Source of the DNA: Pseudomonadota bacterium
GTDB taxonomy: Bacteria; Pseudomonadota; Gammaproteobacteria; Thiotrichales; Thiotrichaceae
Assembly: GCA_002747435.1 (NCBI GenBank)
Contig: PDPH01000022.1
Span: 1 to 38,303, forward strand
Reading direction: 5' to 3'
DNA: 38,303 nucleotides
Below, piece by piece: positions 1 to 8,022 of the stretch; within the stretch, counting starts at the first letter, position 1; the number at the start of each line of letters is the position of its first letter. Below the pieces are notes generated by a model. That model had not been told where the DNA came from and searched no databases. It saw only the letters and a program-made list of their open reading frames with translations. The position numbers were made by a program, and so were the translations under genes.

Positions 1-63
1 TTGCCATCGGGCGTCAGCAGGTTGATTGAAGTCTGTCGAAAACTGGATGTGAGCCTTGTGTAA
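1..63 (+). CDS. C-terminal end of an unidentified gene (partial)
   Basis: Frame 1 is open from the window edge to a TAA at 61-63; the other two plus frames stop within the first 30 bases. The 20 visible residues (ending KLDVSLV) are too few to assign a family. The stop abuts, base to base, the stop codon of the minus-strand glycosyltransferase that follows, so the two would be tightly convergent. It may belong to the same polysaccharide locus, but this is only positional inference. Confidence 0.35.
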   Translation: MPSGVSRLIEVCRKLDVSLV

Positions 64-954
64 TCAATACGTTACTGCATTAAGTTGGCGCTTATGACCT
101 TTATCGTATAGTTGGCGTTTTTTATTGTTAGGGATCTGCCATGTTAGTAAAAATTTTTGTGGAACAACTCTTTTATAACCTTTGCGATTACTTTTTAATA
201 CTCCTGACTCAGTAGTTTGCAAGTTGCTTTTTAGTAAAGATGCAGTATACTCAAGGCTGGATTTGTAAAGCCTGTGAAATATAAAATATCTGTCAATTTT
301 ATTTATTCGACTTTTATAGTAGTCAATGCTGATTTGACCCTCATCAACACTAGAGCCAAAATTTAGTTTTGATCCATCACCGAGAATATAAGAGCCATTA
401 TTGCTTATATGATTATGAATGCCTATTGATTTAATATCCGATTTTAAATTGATTAAGCTCTTGATATGACGATTTCTTTGCAAGGTTATTTCAGATTGGA
501 ATTTAAAAGTGTCTAATGTTATAGACTTATCGGCTAGGTCAAGAAACCATTGAAAACATGATATATTAACATCTTTGTGTTCGCTAATAAAATCCTTTAT
601 TGATGATTTGAAGTCCCTATCTATCCAAAGCTCATCAATATCTAAAAACATTAGATGTGTAAAGTTCTGCTCCAGAGTCTTTTTGTAGATTTCATTGTAA
701 GCATATTTCTGAAAAGATATGTTTTTTTTTCGACAATCAAGAGCATCATTATCAGCATCTATAATTATTAAATGATTGCCATAGCGCAACTTTAATTTAT
801 TTATTACGTTCCATGAGTTATCTGTAGTGTGATTAATCCATATCTCTAAAATATCGAATCCCATACTAAAATGATGATAAACCCACAGCGGTAAATAGAA
901 TGCTTCATTACTAGCTATAGCCGCTAGTTTGATATAAGGTTGTGATGTGGGCAT
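64..954 (-). CDS. Glycosyltransferase family 2-like (Glyco_tranf_2_4 / GT92-like)
   Basis: A 296-residue protein with the layout of small GT-A transferases of the Glyco_tranf_2_4 type. It opens with an A-x-x-x-NEAFYLPLWVYHH segment (residues about 11-28), where these enzymes have 'KNE..yl.eWi.yH', and has a clear acidic metal-binding motif FLDIDELW at about 103-110. No signal peptide or membrane segment is evident, so it is probably a cytoplasmic sugar transferase acting on capsule or another surface glycan. The gene is much richer in A+T than the genes to its right and uses many AAA/ATA/TTA codons, which suggests separate acquisition. It is divergent from the main capsule run. Donor and acceptor cannot be inferred. 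Confidence 0.7.
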   Translation of the reverse strand: MPTSQPYIKLAAIASNEAFYLPLWVYHHFSMGFDILEIWINHTTDNSWNVINKLKLRYGNHLIIIDADNDALDCRKKNISFQKYAYNEIYKKTLEQNFTHLMFLDIDELWIDRDFKSSIKDFISEHKDVNISCFQWFLDLADKSITLDTFKFQSEITLQRNRHIKSLINLKSDIKSIGIHNHISNNGSYILGDGSKLNFGSSVDEGQISIDYYKSRINKIDRYFIFHRLYKSSLEYTASLLKSNLQTTESGVLKSNRKGYKRVVPQKFLLTWQIPNNKKRQLYDKGHKRQLNAVTY

Positions 955-1173
955 AGGATAAAATGACTGAAGTTGTTAATATCTCTTTCGAGTGTCGTCA
1001 TTGTAGCCTAAGTTATTTGTCTTTAGAAGTATGAGCTCTCTCTTATCAGAGCTATTTTCAAAACTAAGTTTTTCCAGTTTGTTAGACTGTAACTTTCTGA
1101 TAGCGGCAGAGGGGCAGATTGGATAACTTTCATCTGTTGCACTTAGGCTGTGCGTTTTGTACAGTTCGCTTAT

Positions 1174-1190
1174 GGCGGTGTCCGATTTTC
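1174..1190 (+). promoter_or_regulatory. Possible ops-like RfaH recruitment element in the leader of the capsule run
   Basis: The leader of the plus-strand capsule run contains GGCGGTGTCCGATTTT, sharing the first six bases of the ops core GGCGGTAG and being followed by T-rich sequence. It ends 14 bases before the ATG at 1204. An RfaH-type protein is encoded at 21622-22134. The match is partial (A to G at base 7) and a candidate promoter (TTGCAC 1137-1142, 17 bp, TACAGT 1160-1165) would place the element almost at the transcript start, so this is weak. Confidence 0.2.
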
Positions 1191-1203
1191 AGCTAAGGAA
1201 TAA

Positions 1204-3522
1204 ATGACTCTCAATGTTACCAATTTAATACTCTCGTGGGGTGCAAAAAAAAATATCCGTCTAATTCCCAGTCAATCTATGCTACGTCAGCGGAATGATG
1301 AAAACTTTGAAAGTTGGTGTTGTTCTGACAGCGATTCTTATTTCATAGTGCGACAATCCTGCTGGCCGGGTTGGTTCATGCTGGAGTTCCAGGTTAATCT
1401 ATTAGATGAGCGTGAGCACGAGCGAGCGCGTTTTTATTACAGCTCTGAGCGGAGTTATTTACAAAAAGAGCGTTCGTTTGTTTTGCCGTTTCAAAGTGGC
1501 AAAATGCAGCGGCGCATTGTGCGTTTACCTCGGGTGCGTTTGGCACGATTTGATCCGATGGAATCGGCAGGGCATTTTGCTATTCGGCATTTTGCACTCA
1601 AGCCCTTACTGCCGAGCTTTGCACGAGATCGGATGAGTTGGCGCTTAGCGCGTTTGTATGGTCGTACTCAATTGGAGGTGTTACAAGTCTTTGCACAGCA
1701 GGCAAGCCAACAATCAGATGTGAGTCGTGATGATTTATTGTATCAGGCTTACGATGCTTCATTTGAGCAGCGTGCACGGAGTGGTATCTCTTACCAGCAG
1801 TGGATAACACAAGTTGAATTGCCTTACTTGGCCGCGATGAGAGCGTGTATGCGTCCGACGAGCGGTATTTTATTTTCCATAATTATACCTGTTTATAATC
1901 CTAAGCCAGTTTTTTTGCAACAAGCTGTGTTATCAGTCCAACGGCAGTATTATTCGAATTGGGAATTGTGTTTGGTGGATGATGCTTCTACCCGGTCTGA
2001 TACCCGCGATTTATTACGACGGTTTGCAGAAGCAGATGCGCGTATCAAAATAGTGTTCCGTGAGCAAAATGGCCATATTTCCGTAGCTTCTAATAGTGCT
2101 GCCAGCTTGGCGAGTGGGGAATATTTGGTATTACTGGATCAAGATGATGAATTGGCGGAGCATGCGCTGTGGGCAGTATGGGAAGCTTTGCAGTCAAATC
2201 CTAGAGCGTACTTATTATACAGTGATGAAGATAAGCTGGACGAAACGGGGCGGCGTTATGAGCCACATTTCAAACCTGACTGGAATCCTGCTTTACAATT
2301 ATCGCATAACTACACCTCTCATTTGGGCGTTTATAAGGCTGATTTATTCCGCCAAGTAGGTGGCTTCCGTGAGGGAGTCGAAGGTGCTCAGGATTATGAT
2401 CTGTTTCTGCGTTGTTTGGCTGCTTTGGATCAGCCAGATCAACAGATTGTACACATACCACAGGTTTTGTATCACTGGCGTGCATTAGCAGGTTCGACCG
2501 CCCAAGCAGCGAGTCAGAAAACTTATACTTGGAAGGCAGGGCTAAGGGTTTTAGAACATTATTTGCAGTTGACTGGACAGCAAGCTGTGGTTGAAAAGGG
2601 GTTGTTGCCAAATACGTATGACGTGCGTTATGCCTTGCCTGAATCTTTACCAAAGGTGTCTTTATTAGTGCCGACACGGGATGGTTTGGAGGTGTTGCGT
2701 CGTTGTGTAGAGAGCGTTTTAAACAAAACGACTTACACGAATTATGAGTTGCTGATTATTGATAATGCGAGTCAGCAGGTTGAGACTTTGACTTATTTGG
2801 ATGATATTCAACAGGATGCCCGGGTTCGGGTTTTGTCTTGGCCGCATGCTTTTAATTATTCGGCGATTAATAACTTTGCCGTAGGCGAAGCGCAGGGAGA
2901 GTTATTGTGTCTGTTGAATAATGATGTTGAAGTGATTGCGGCTGATTGGCTGAATGTCATGGTTTCCCATGCTATTCAGCCAACAGTGGGATGCGTGGGG
3001 GCTAAATTACTATATGGCGATGGTCGGATACAGCATGCTGGTGTGGTTTTGGGGGTTGGTGGTGTGGCAGGTCACGCGCATAAATATTATCCAAGTGATC
3101 ATCATGGCTATTTTAGTCGTCTCAAGGTAACGCAGAATTATTCAGCGGTCACAGCGGCGTGTTTATTGGTGCGTAAAGTTGTTTATGAGCAGGTAGGAGG
3201 GCTGGATGAGATAAACTTACAGGTTGCCTTTAATGATATTGATTTCTGTCTTAAGGTGCGAGAAGCGGGCTATCGTCATATATGGACTCCTTATGCTTTA
3301 TTGTACCATCATGAGTCTGTGAGTCGTGGCCAAGACGATACTTCAGAGAAGAAAAAGCGCTTTTTGGCCGAGATGAATTATATGCGTCAGCGCTGGAGGG
3401 AGCGGTTACAGGCTGACCCTTGTTACAGCCCACATTTGTCATTAGAGTATGAGGATTTTTCAATTTCCTCCGCTCAGTCTAAAAATGAAGATATAGCAGT
3501 CGGAGCAAACCATCAACATTGA
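1204..3522 (+). CDS. Two-domain GT2 glycosyltransferase
   Basis: A 772-residue protein with two consecutive GT-A family 2 domains behind a roughly 220-residue N-terminal region. Domain 1 begins at about residue 223 (FSIIIPVYNP) and carries the metal/nucleotide motif DQDD at 312-315; domain 2 begins at about 483 (VSLLVPTRDG), has NND ending at D574 and ends with an ND-D-F motif and a YHHES segment. This arrangement is typical of bifunctional rhamnosyl/hexosyl transferases that assemble surface polysaccharide repeats. The start ATG is preceded by AAGGA four bases upstream. It is the first gene of the plus-strand capsule run; it probably extends the glycan in the cytoplasm. Sugar specificity cannot be read from sequence. 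Confidence 0.85.
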   Translation: MTLNVTNLILSWGAKKNIRLIPSQSMLRQRNDENFESWCCSDSDSYFIVRQSCWPGWFMLEFQVNLLDEREHERARFYYSSERSYLQKERSFVLPFQSGKMQRRIVRLPRVRLARFDPMESAGHFAIRHFALKPLLPSFARDRMSWRLARLYGRTQLEVLQVFAQQASQQSDVSRDDLLYQAYDASFEQRARSGISYQQWITQVELPYLAAMRACMRPTSGILFSIIIPVYNPKPVFLQQAVLSVQRQYYSNWELCLVDDASTRSDTRDLLRRFAEADARIKIVFREQNGHISVASNSAASLASGEYLVLLDQDDELAEHALWAVWEALQSNPRAYLLYSDEDKLDETGRRYEPHFKPDWNPALQLSHNYTSHLGVYKADLFRQVGGFREGVEGAQDYDLFLRCLAALDQPDQQIVHIPQVLYHWRALAGSTAQAASQKTYTWKAGLRVLEHYLQLTGQQAVVEKGLLPNTYDVRYALPESLPKVSLLVPTRDGLEVLRRCVESVLNKTTYTNYELLIIDNASQQVETLTYLDDIQQDARVRVLSWPHAFNYSAINNFAVGEAQGELLCLLNNDVEVIAADWLNVMVSHAIQPTVGCVGAKLLYGDGRIQHAGVVLGVGGVAGHAHKYYPSDHHGYFSRLKVTQNYSAVTAACLLVRKVVYEQVGGLDEINLQVAFNDIDFCLKVREAGYRHIWTPYALLYHHESVSRGQDDTSEKKKRFLAEMNYMRQRWRERLQADPCYSPHLSLEYEDFSISSAQSKNEDIAVGANHQH

Positions 3523-3546
3523 CCACTCTTTGCGTCTGCCACTCAA

Positions 3547-3756
3547 TTGATTTTGACAGATGAAACCCAAGCTGCCTTGCGAGCAGGTCAACAAGATGGA
3601 GCTAATCGTTTTGTCGCTACAAAGGAAGCGGATGTGCAGGTAGGTTTCAGGATACGTCAGCGTTTGGGTGATCCTGTCAAAGGTACGCAGTTGTCCGCAA
3701 ATGATTTTAGTAAGTCAGCAACCGAAGCTGTGCAAAAGCCTTATGGGGTGCAGTGA
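3547..3756 (+). CDS. Unrecognised 69-residue ORF, possibly a gene remnant
   Basis: A TTG-initiated ORF sits in the 298-base space between the GT2 enzyme and the radical SAM gene. The product is hydrophilic, rich in Gln/Ala/Asp and has no membrane segment, cysteine pair or recognisable motif. No Shine-Dalgarno sequence is visible ahead of the TTG. The reading could be the tail of a degraded gene or chance; no family is recognised. Confidence 0.2.
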   Translation: MILTDETQAALRAGQQDGANRFVATKEADVQVGFRIRQRLGDPVKGTQLSANDFSKSATEAVQKPYGVQ

Positions 3757-3820
3757 GGTAAGTTTTTTAGTGTTTGCATGGATGAGTATGATCTTGATGT
3801 TAAATGGTTAAAAATATTAC

Positions 3821-4792
3821 ATGGGTCTCTTTAATAAGTTTTATTTTATAAAAACAGCACATTTTACACATCAAAAGGGCATTCAATCGCGTGAATTATT
3901 TAGGAGGTCCGTTAATTTCGTAGAAATTGAGGTTTTTTCTTATTGTAACCGGGTTTGTTGGTTCTGCCCTAACTCATTTATTGATCGCCGCTCTGCTAAT
4001 ATATACATGATCGAATCAGTATATTTGAGTATTTTGAATGATTTGGCCAGTATTAAATATGCAGGTACGATTTCCTATAGTCGTTATAATGAGCCTTTGT
4101 CAGATAAAGTAATTATTGAACGTATTAAGCAAGCAAGAGCAGCCTTACCTAGTGCTATCTTGCATACTAATACCAATGGTGACTACCTTGATTCTGATTA
4201 CTTGGATGCCTTAAGCAAGGCCGGACTTAATTCCTTGAATATTCAGGTTTATCTTGCTAATCATGAGCGTTATGATCATGAGAAAATGAAAAAAATAATG
4301 AAAAAGTTGCACAAGCGCTTAGGTATAAGCGTTCCACTAGCGAAAGATAAGCAAAATGAATGGTTAGAGGCCAGATTTGATTGGAAAGGTATTAAAATTC
4401 GCCACTACGCACGCAATTTTGAAATAAATGGTTGTAATCGCGGAGATACCGTACCTATTGATCAGCACTATCAGCGGAATACACCTTGCTTCTCACCTTT
4501 TCGACACTTATATATTGATTATAATGGTAAAGTGATGCCTTGTTGTAACTTACGTTCAGATATTGAGACTCATCAAACTGCTATTATAGGAGAGCTTAGT
4601 TCCGAAACAAATATTTTTGATCTTTATGCTGGTATGAGATTAAGCCAATGGAGAAGTGCACTAGTAGACTTCTCAGCTAAATCGGGTTTTTGCAAAACTT
4701 GTAGTTTCAACAAGGTTAAACCCAGCTTGCTAAATCGTTATTTTTCTTCCAGAGCAACGCGAAAGCGTGATATGAAAAATGATTCAGTCTAA
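3821..4792 (+). CDS. Radical SAM protein with SPASM-type C-terminal cluster domain
   Basis: A 323-residue protein with the canonical radical SAM [4Fe-4S] motif CNRVCWFC (C42, C46, C49) in an N-terminal beta strand. A C-terminal cysteine set (C223, C241-C242, C291, C294) fits a SPASM/twitch auxiliary cluster domain. Such enzymes cleave S-adenosylmethionine reductively to make a 5'-deoxyadenosyl radical; SPASM members modify peptides or, less often, sugars. Here it lies between glycosyltransferases and overlaps the next gene by 14 bases, so a role in modifying a capsule sugar or its carrier is inferred. No precursor peptide ORF was seen next to it. The G+C is lower than in the flanking kpsC and PKS genes. 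Confidence 0.8.
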   Translation: MGLFNKFYFIKTAHFTHQKGIQSRELFRRSVNFVEIEVFSYCNRVCWFCPNSFIDRRSANIYMIESVYLSILNDLASIKYAGTISYSRYNEPLSDKVIIERIKQARAALPSAILHTNTNGDYLDSDYLDALSKAGLNSLNIQVYLANHERYDHEKMKKIMKKLHKRLGISVPLAKDKQNEWLEARFDWKGIKIRHYARNFEINGCNRGDTVPIDQHYQRNTPCFSPFRHLYIDYNGKVMPCCNLRSDIETHQTAIIGELSSETNIFDLYAGMRLSQWRSALVDFSAKSGFCKTCSFNKVKPSLLNRYFSSRATRKRDMKNDSV

Positions 4793-5837
4793 ACATTATA
4801 AACATTGTTTGCTTGGTTGGCTGGTGGCGTATTATAAGCGCTTTACTGCTTATAGAAAGCGAAAAAAGGGAGAGTATAATAAACAAACATTAGTATTCTA
4901 TTGGCAAACTTGGCTACTTTCAGGGCAGCCTAAAGACTTTTTAGCTTACTTATTATTTAGAAGGGATCTAGGGAAGCCCTTATCTTCTGCAATGGCAAAG
5001 CGGATGGGCGGTAAATTTGATCGATTTGTTGGCTCTAAGCAAGTATTGCTTGCCTCTATGTGTTTAGAAAAGAACTGGCTTATTCCTATTAGGGAATGCA
5101 AGTCACTTGTTGCTGGTAAAACAACCAAAAATATTCAACTACCTGCTGTTTTAAGTTATATGCCGTATGATGCTTTATCTATTGATCAACGTAAGTTGCT
5201 AAAAATTTATACTCAGCAAGCTATTTGGCGAAAGGCATTTTATGAGGAAACTCAGGAGCGTATGGCTAAAGGTAGTCTCTGCGTTGTAGGAAATGCTGGA
5301 TTTATGCGTGATTTGAATTTGGCAGAGGCTATTGATGAGCATGCTTTAGTGGGGCGTTGTAATAATTTTAGCGGCGAGGGAGATTTAGTCAGACACATTG
5401 GTAAGCAAATTGATGTATGGATACTGGCACAAGGTTATATTATCAATCATCGTATTCCGCCTGTAGAGTGGGTCGTCCTTGTTGGCCCTGAAATTCAATT
5501 TCGCCGTTTAGATTGGAATGGATTACTACCTTTACTGAGGTACGACAATAATATCAAAGTGATCACTATTCCCTTGAATGTATGGCGTAGTTTGGTTGAG
5601 CAGTTAGAAGCTCCACCAAGTGCCGGGCTGGTCTTTCTTGCTTTCTTGCACCACTTGCTGGGTGATTGGCAAGGCATTTCCGTAGCAGGCTTTAGCGCTT
5701 TGGTTAAACCATCAGACAAGCCTTACCATATCAGTCATCCCAAACATAAAGCTTCCATACGCCATAATTGGGACGCTGAAAAACAATTATTGCAAGCTTG
5801 GTTAGCGGAAGGATTGCATTCTTTGCATGATGAATGA
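4779..5837 (+). CDS. GT29 (sialyltransferase-like) glycosyltransferase
   Basis: A 352-residue protein whose C-terminal half carries the landmarks of family GT29. A motif-L-like segment is at about 167-196 (VVGNAGF at 169-175, then VGRCNNF at 191-197). A motif-S-like segment is at about 279-305 (PPSAGL, then ISVAGF), and the terminal motif-VS pattern H-x4-E is H329-E334 within HNWDAE. GT29 enzymes transfer sialic acid from CMP-sialic acid in animals; bacterial relatives are found in polysaccharide loci. The N-terminal 160 residues are basic and have no assigned fold. The gene overlaps the radical SAM gene upstream (14 bp) and kpsC downstream (11 bp), suggesting translational coupling. Because its partner KpsC handles CMP-Kdo, Kdo or another ulosonic acid is a reasonable donor guess. 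Classification is from recalled motifs only. Confidence 0.7.
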   Translation: MIQSKHYKHCLLGWLVAYYKRFTAYRKRKKGEYNKQTLVFYWQTWLLSGQPKDFLAYLLFRRDLGKPLSSAMAKRMGGKFDRFVGSKQVLLASMCLEKNWLIPIRECKSLVAGKTTKNIQLPAVLSYMPYDALSIDQRKLLKIYTQQAIWRKAFYEETQERMAKGSLCVVGNAGFMRDLNLAEAIDEHALVGRCNNFSGEGDLVRHIGKQIDVWILAQGYIINHRIPPVEWVVLVGPEIQFRRLDWNGLLPLLRYDNNIKVITIPLNVWRSLVEQLEAPPSAGLVFLAFLHHLLGDWQGISVAGFSALVKPSDKPYHISHPKHKASIRHNWDAEKQLLQAWLAEGLHSLHDE

Positions 5838-7977
5838 AGCACAAAAACAAAAATTATTAAGTTGTTCAGCCAAGCTGGTTAAACAAACGGCCTTGCCTAT
5901 TCTTCTGGACGCTCGCATCAGTCTGATCAGACTGTTCGCAGCGCATACCAAACGCCTATCTACTGATGCAACAGCAGTGCTCGCCTGGGGTCGCAAGCCC
6001 AGCGCTCGCAAAGCAGCCAGATTAGCCCAAAATCTAAAACTTCCCTTGTGGCAATTAGAGGATGGTTTTATTCATTCTTTGGGGCAAGGTGTATTGGGTA
6101 CGCCGTCTTGGTCTTTGGTATTGGATAAAGCCGGTATTTACTATGATGCGACCAGCCCATCGGATCTGGAAACATTACTGGAATACGATTTCGCCAAGCT
6201 ATTAGCTGACCCTGTTTTATTGGAGCGTGCTAAGTCTGTGATCGCGCTGATGCTAAAGCACGGCATTTCAAAATATAATAATACCTCCCCATTTGTTGCT
6301 GTCGAAACCCTGTTAAATCCTGCCAATGTAACAGCCAATACCCCAAAGATTCTTGTGGTTGACCAAACCGCTGGTGATATGTCCTTGCAGTATGGTTTAT
6401 TGCAAGCCGATGCCCCGCAACGCATGTTGGCAGCGGCTTTAAGCGAATACCCCGAGGCGACTATTTTTATTAAAACGCATCCTGATGTATTAGCTGGGAA
6501 AAAACGCGGCTGTTTTGATCGCCAATTCGTGGAGCAGCACGAGCGTATCGTTTGCTTGACGCAAGCGCTGAATCCTATTCGACTGGTACAGGCTGTAGAT
6601 CATGTTTATGTCATGACTTCGCAATTAGGTTTTGAAGCACTCTTAGCAGGGAAAACGGTAACATGCTTTGGTATGCCTTTTTACGCAGGCTGGGGCTTGA
6701 CCGATGATCGTGTGGATCGCAAACACAGCGTATTTCAACGGCGTACTCAGCAGCGTTCCCTCGAACAAGTGTTTGCCGCCGCCTATTTGCTTTATAGCCG
6801 TTATGTCCATCCTGATGCTCAGGAGCGTTGTGAGTTGGAGGCTATTCTGGCTTATATCATGGAACAGCAAGCTTATTGGGCTGAAAATAGGGGGGATTTG
6901 TATGCTTTCGGCTTTACCCGTTGGAAGCAGAATTATATTCGCCGTTTTTTGTACGCACCGAGCAATAAGCTGCATTTTTTTTGGCGAGCTAAACAGGCTT
7001 TAAGGAAAGGTTTCCAAACAAACTCGGCACAATTAGTTGTTTGGGGCGAGCGTGCCATTCAGGAGGCTAGGCAGTTAGCTGAAGCTAATCAGATGTCTAT
7101 TTGGCGAGTTGAAGATGGTTTTATTCGTTCGGTGGGCTTAGGCTCAGATTATACAGCGCCATTGTCTTTGGTTCTGGATAAACAAGGCATTTATTACGAC
7201 CCTGCACAGCCGAGTGACTTAGAAAACTTGTTGCAAACTTACCATTTTTCCGATGAGTTGCTGGCGCGTTCTGCTAATTTGCGTAAGATGCTGTTGCAAA
7301 GTCGCCTCAGCAAGTACAATTGCGGCCAGCAGTTTGTAAGAGAACATACAACTGCGGGAGCTGGGCAAGCGATTATTTTGGTACCCGGGCAAGTGGAAGA
7401 TGATGCTTCCATTCGCAAAGGTTGCCGCGATATTAAAACAAATACCGCGCTGCTTGAGGCAGTCAAAGCTGCAAAACCTGCTGCTTATATTATCTATAAA
7501 CCTCATCCCGATGTGGTCAGTGGTAATCGGCGAGGCAAGGTTGCTAAGGCTGTTTTAGCGAGTTGTTGTGACCTTGTATTAGACGATGCCAGTGTTACAG
7601 ATTGTCTGGATATAGCAGACGAAGTACATACTATGACATCACTGGTTGGCTTTGAAGCTTTATTGCGCGGTAAGGCCGTTACTTGTTATGGCCTGCCTTT
7701 TTACGCAGGTTGGGGCTTGACGCAGGATCGTCATGTCGTGGAGCGACGTCAACGCAAGCTGAGTCTGGATGCGTTGGTAGCGGCCAGCCTGATTTTGTAT
7801 CCGCGCTATCTTAACTGGCGGACAGGCGCATTTACAACACCAGAGTTTGCTATACAGTTATTGCAACAACAACTGTATCAGCAAGGTGGCAAGCAAAAAA
7901 ACAAGATGAACTGGCTACAACGGCAGTGGCGAAAAGCTATACACGTCTATCGCGGCGTTTTTAATTTCAGGTACTAA
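5827..7977 (+). CDS. kpsC: KpsC, capsule lipid-anchor beta-Kdo transferase
   Basis: A 716-residue protein built from two homologous halves, as in KpsC of group-2 capsule systems. Each half repeats the motifs EDGF (E78 and E429), LSLVLDK/WSLVLDK-GIYYD-PSDLE, KTHPDV/KPHPDV, TMTS-GFEALL and PFYAGWGL (284-291 and 624-631). In characterised systems KpsC adds the beta-Kdo residues of the poly-Kdo linker to lyso-phosphatidylglycerol after KpsS places the first one, at the inner face of the cytoplasmic membrane. The start (ATG 5827 or 5830) lies inside the end of the GT29 gene. KpsS is encoded separately at 20175-21527 on the opposite strand. Confidence 0.92.
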   Translation: MMNEAQKQKLLSCSAKLVKQTALPILLDARISLIRLFAAHTKRLSTDATAVLAWGRKPSARKAARLAQNLKLPLWQLEDGFIHSLGQGVLGTPSWSLVLDKAGIYYDATSPSDLETLLEYDFAKLLADPVLLERAKSVIALMLKHGISKYNNTSPFVAVETLLNPANVTANTPKILVVDQTAGDMSLQYGLLQADAPQRMLAAALSEYPEATIFIKTHPDVLAGKKRGCFDRQFVEQHERIVCLTQALNPIRLVQAVDHVYVMTSQLGFEALLAGKTVTCFGMPFYAGWGLTDDRVDRKHSVFQRRTQQRSLEQVFAAAYLLYSRYVHPDAQERCELEAILAYIMEQQAYWAENRGDLYAFGFTRWKQNYIRRFLYAPSNKLHFFWRAKQALRKGFQTNSAQLVVWGERAIQEARQLAEANQMSIWRVEDGFIRSVGLGSDYTAPLSLVLDKQGIYYDPAQPSDLENLLQTYHFSDELLARSANLRKMLLQSRLSKYNCGQQFVREHTTAGAGQAIILVPGQVEDDASIRKGCRDIKTNTALLEAVKAAKPAAYIIYKPHPDVVSGNRRGKVAKAVLASCCDLVLDDASVTDCLDIADEVHTMTSLVGFEALLRGKAVTCYGLPFYAGWGLTQDRHVVERRQRKLSLDALVAASLILYPRYLNWRTGAFTTPEFAIQLLQQQLYQQGGKQKNKMNWLQRQWRKAIHVYRGVFNFRY

Positions 7978-8022
7978 ACAGCTAAAATGCCTGCCCAGCC
8001 TATCTTACTGATTTTTTAAATT

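Noticed and set aside
2270..2677. Minus-strand 135-residue ORF inside the GT2 gene
   Set aside because: It is fully antisense to conserved GT2 domain sequence, with no motif or ribosome site of its own.
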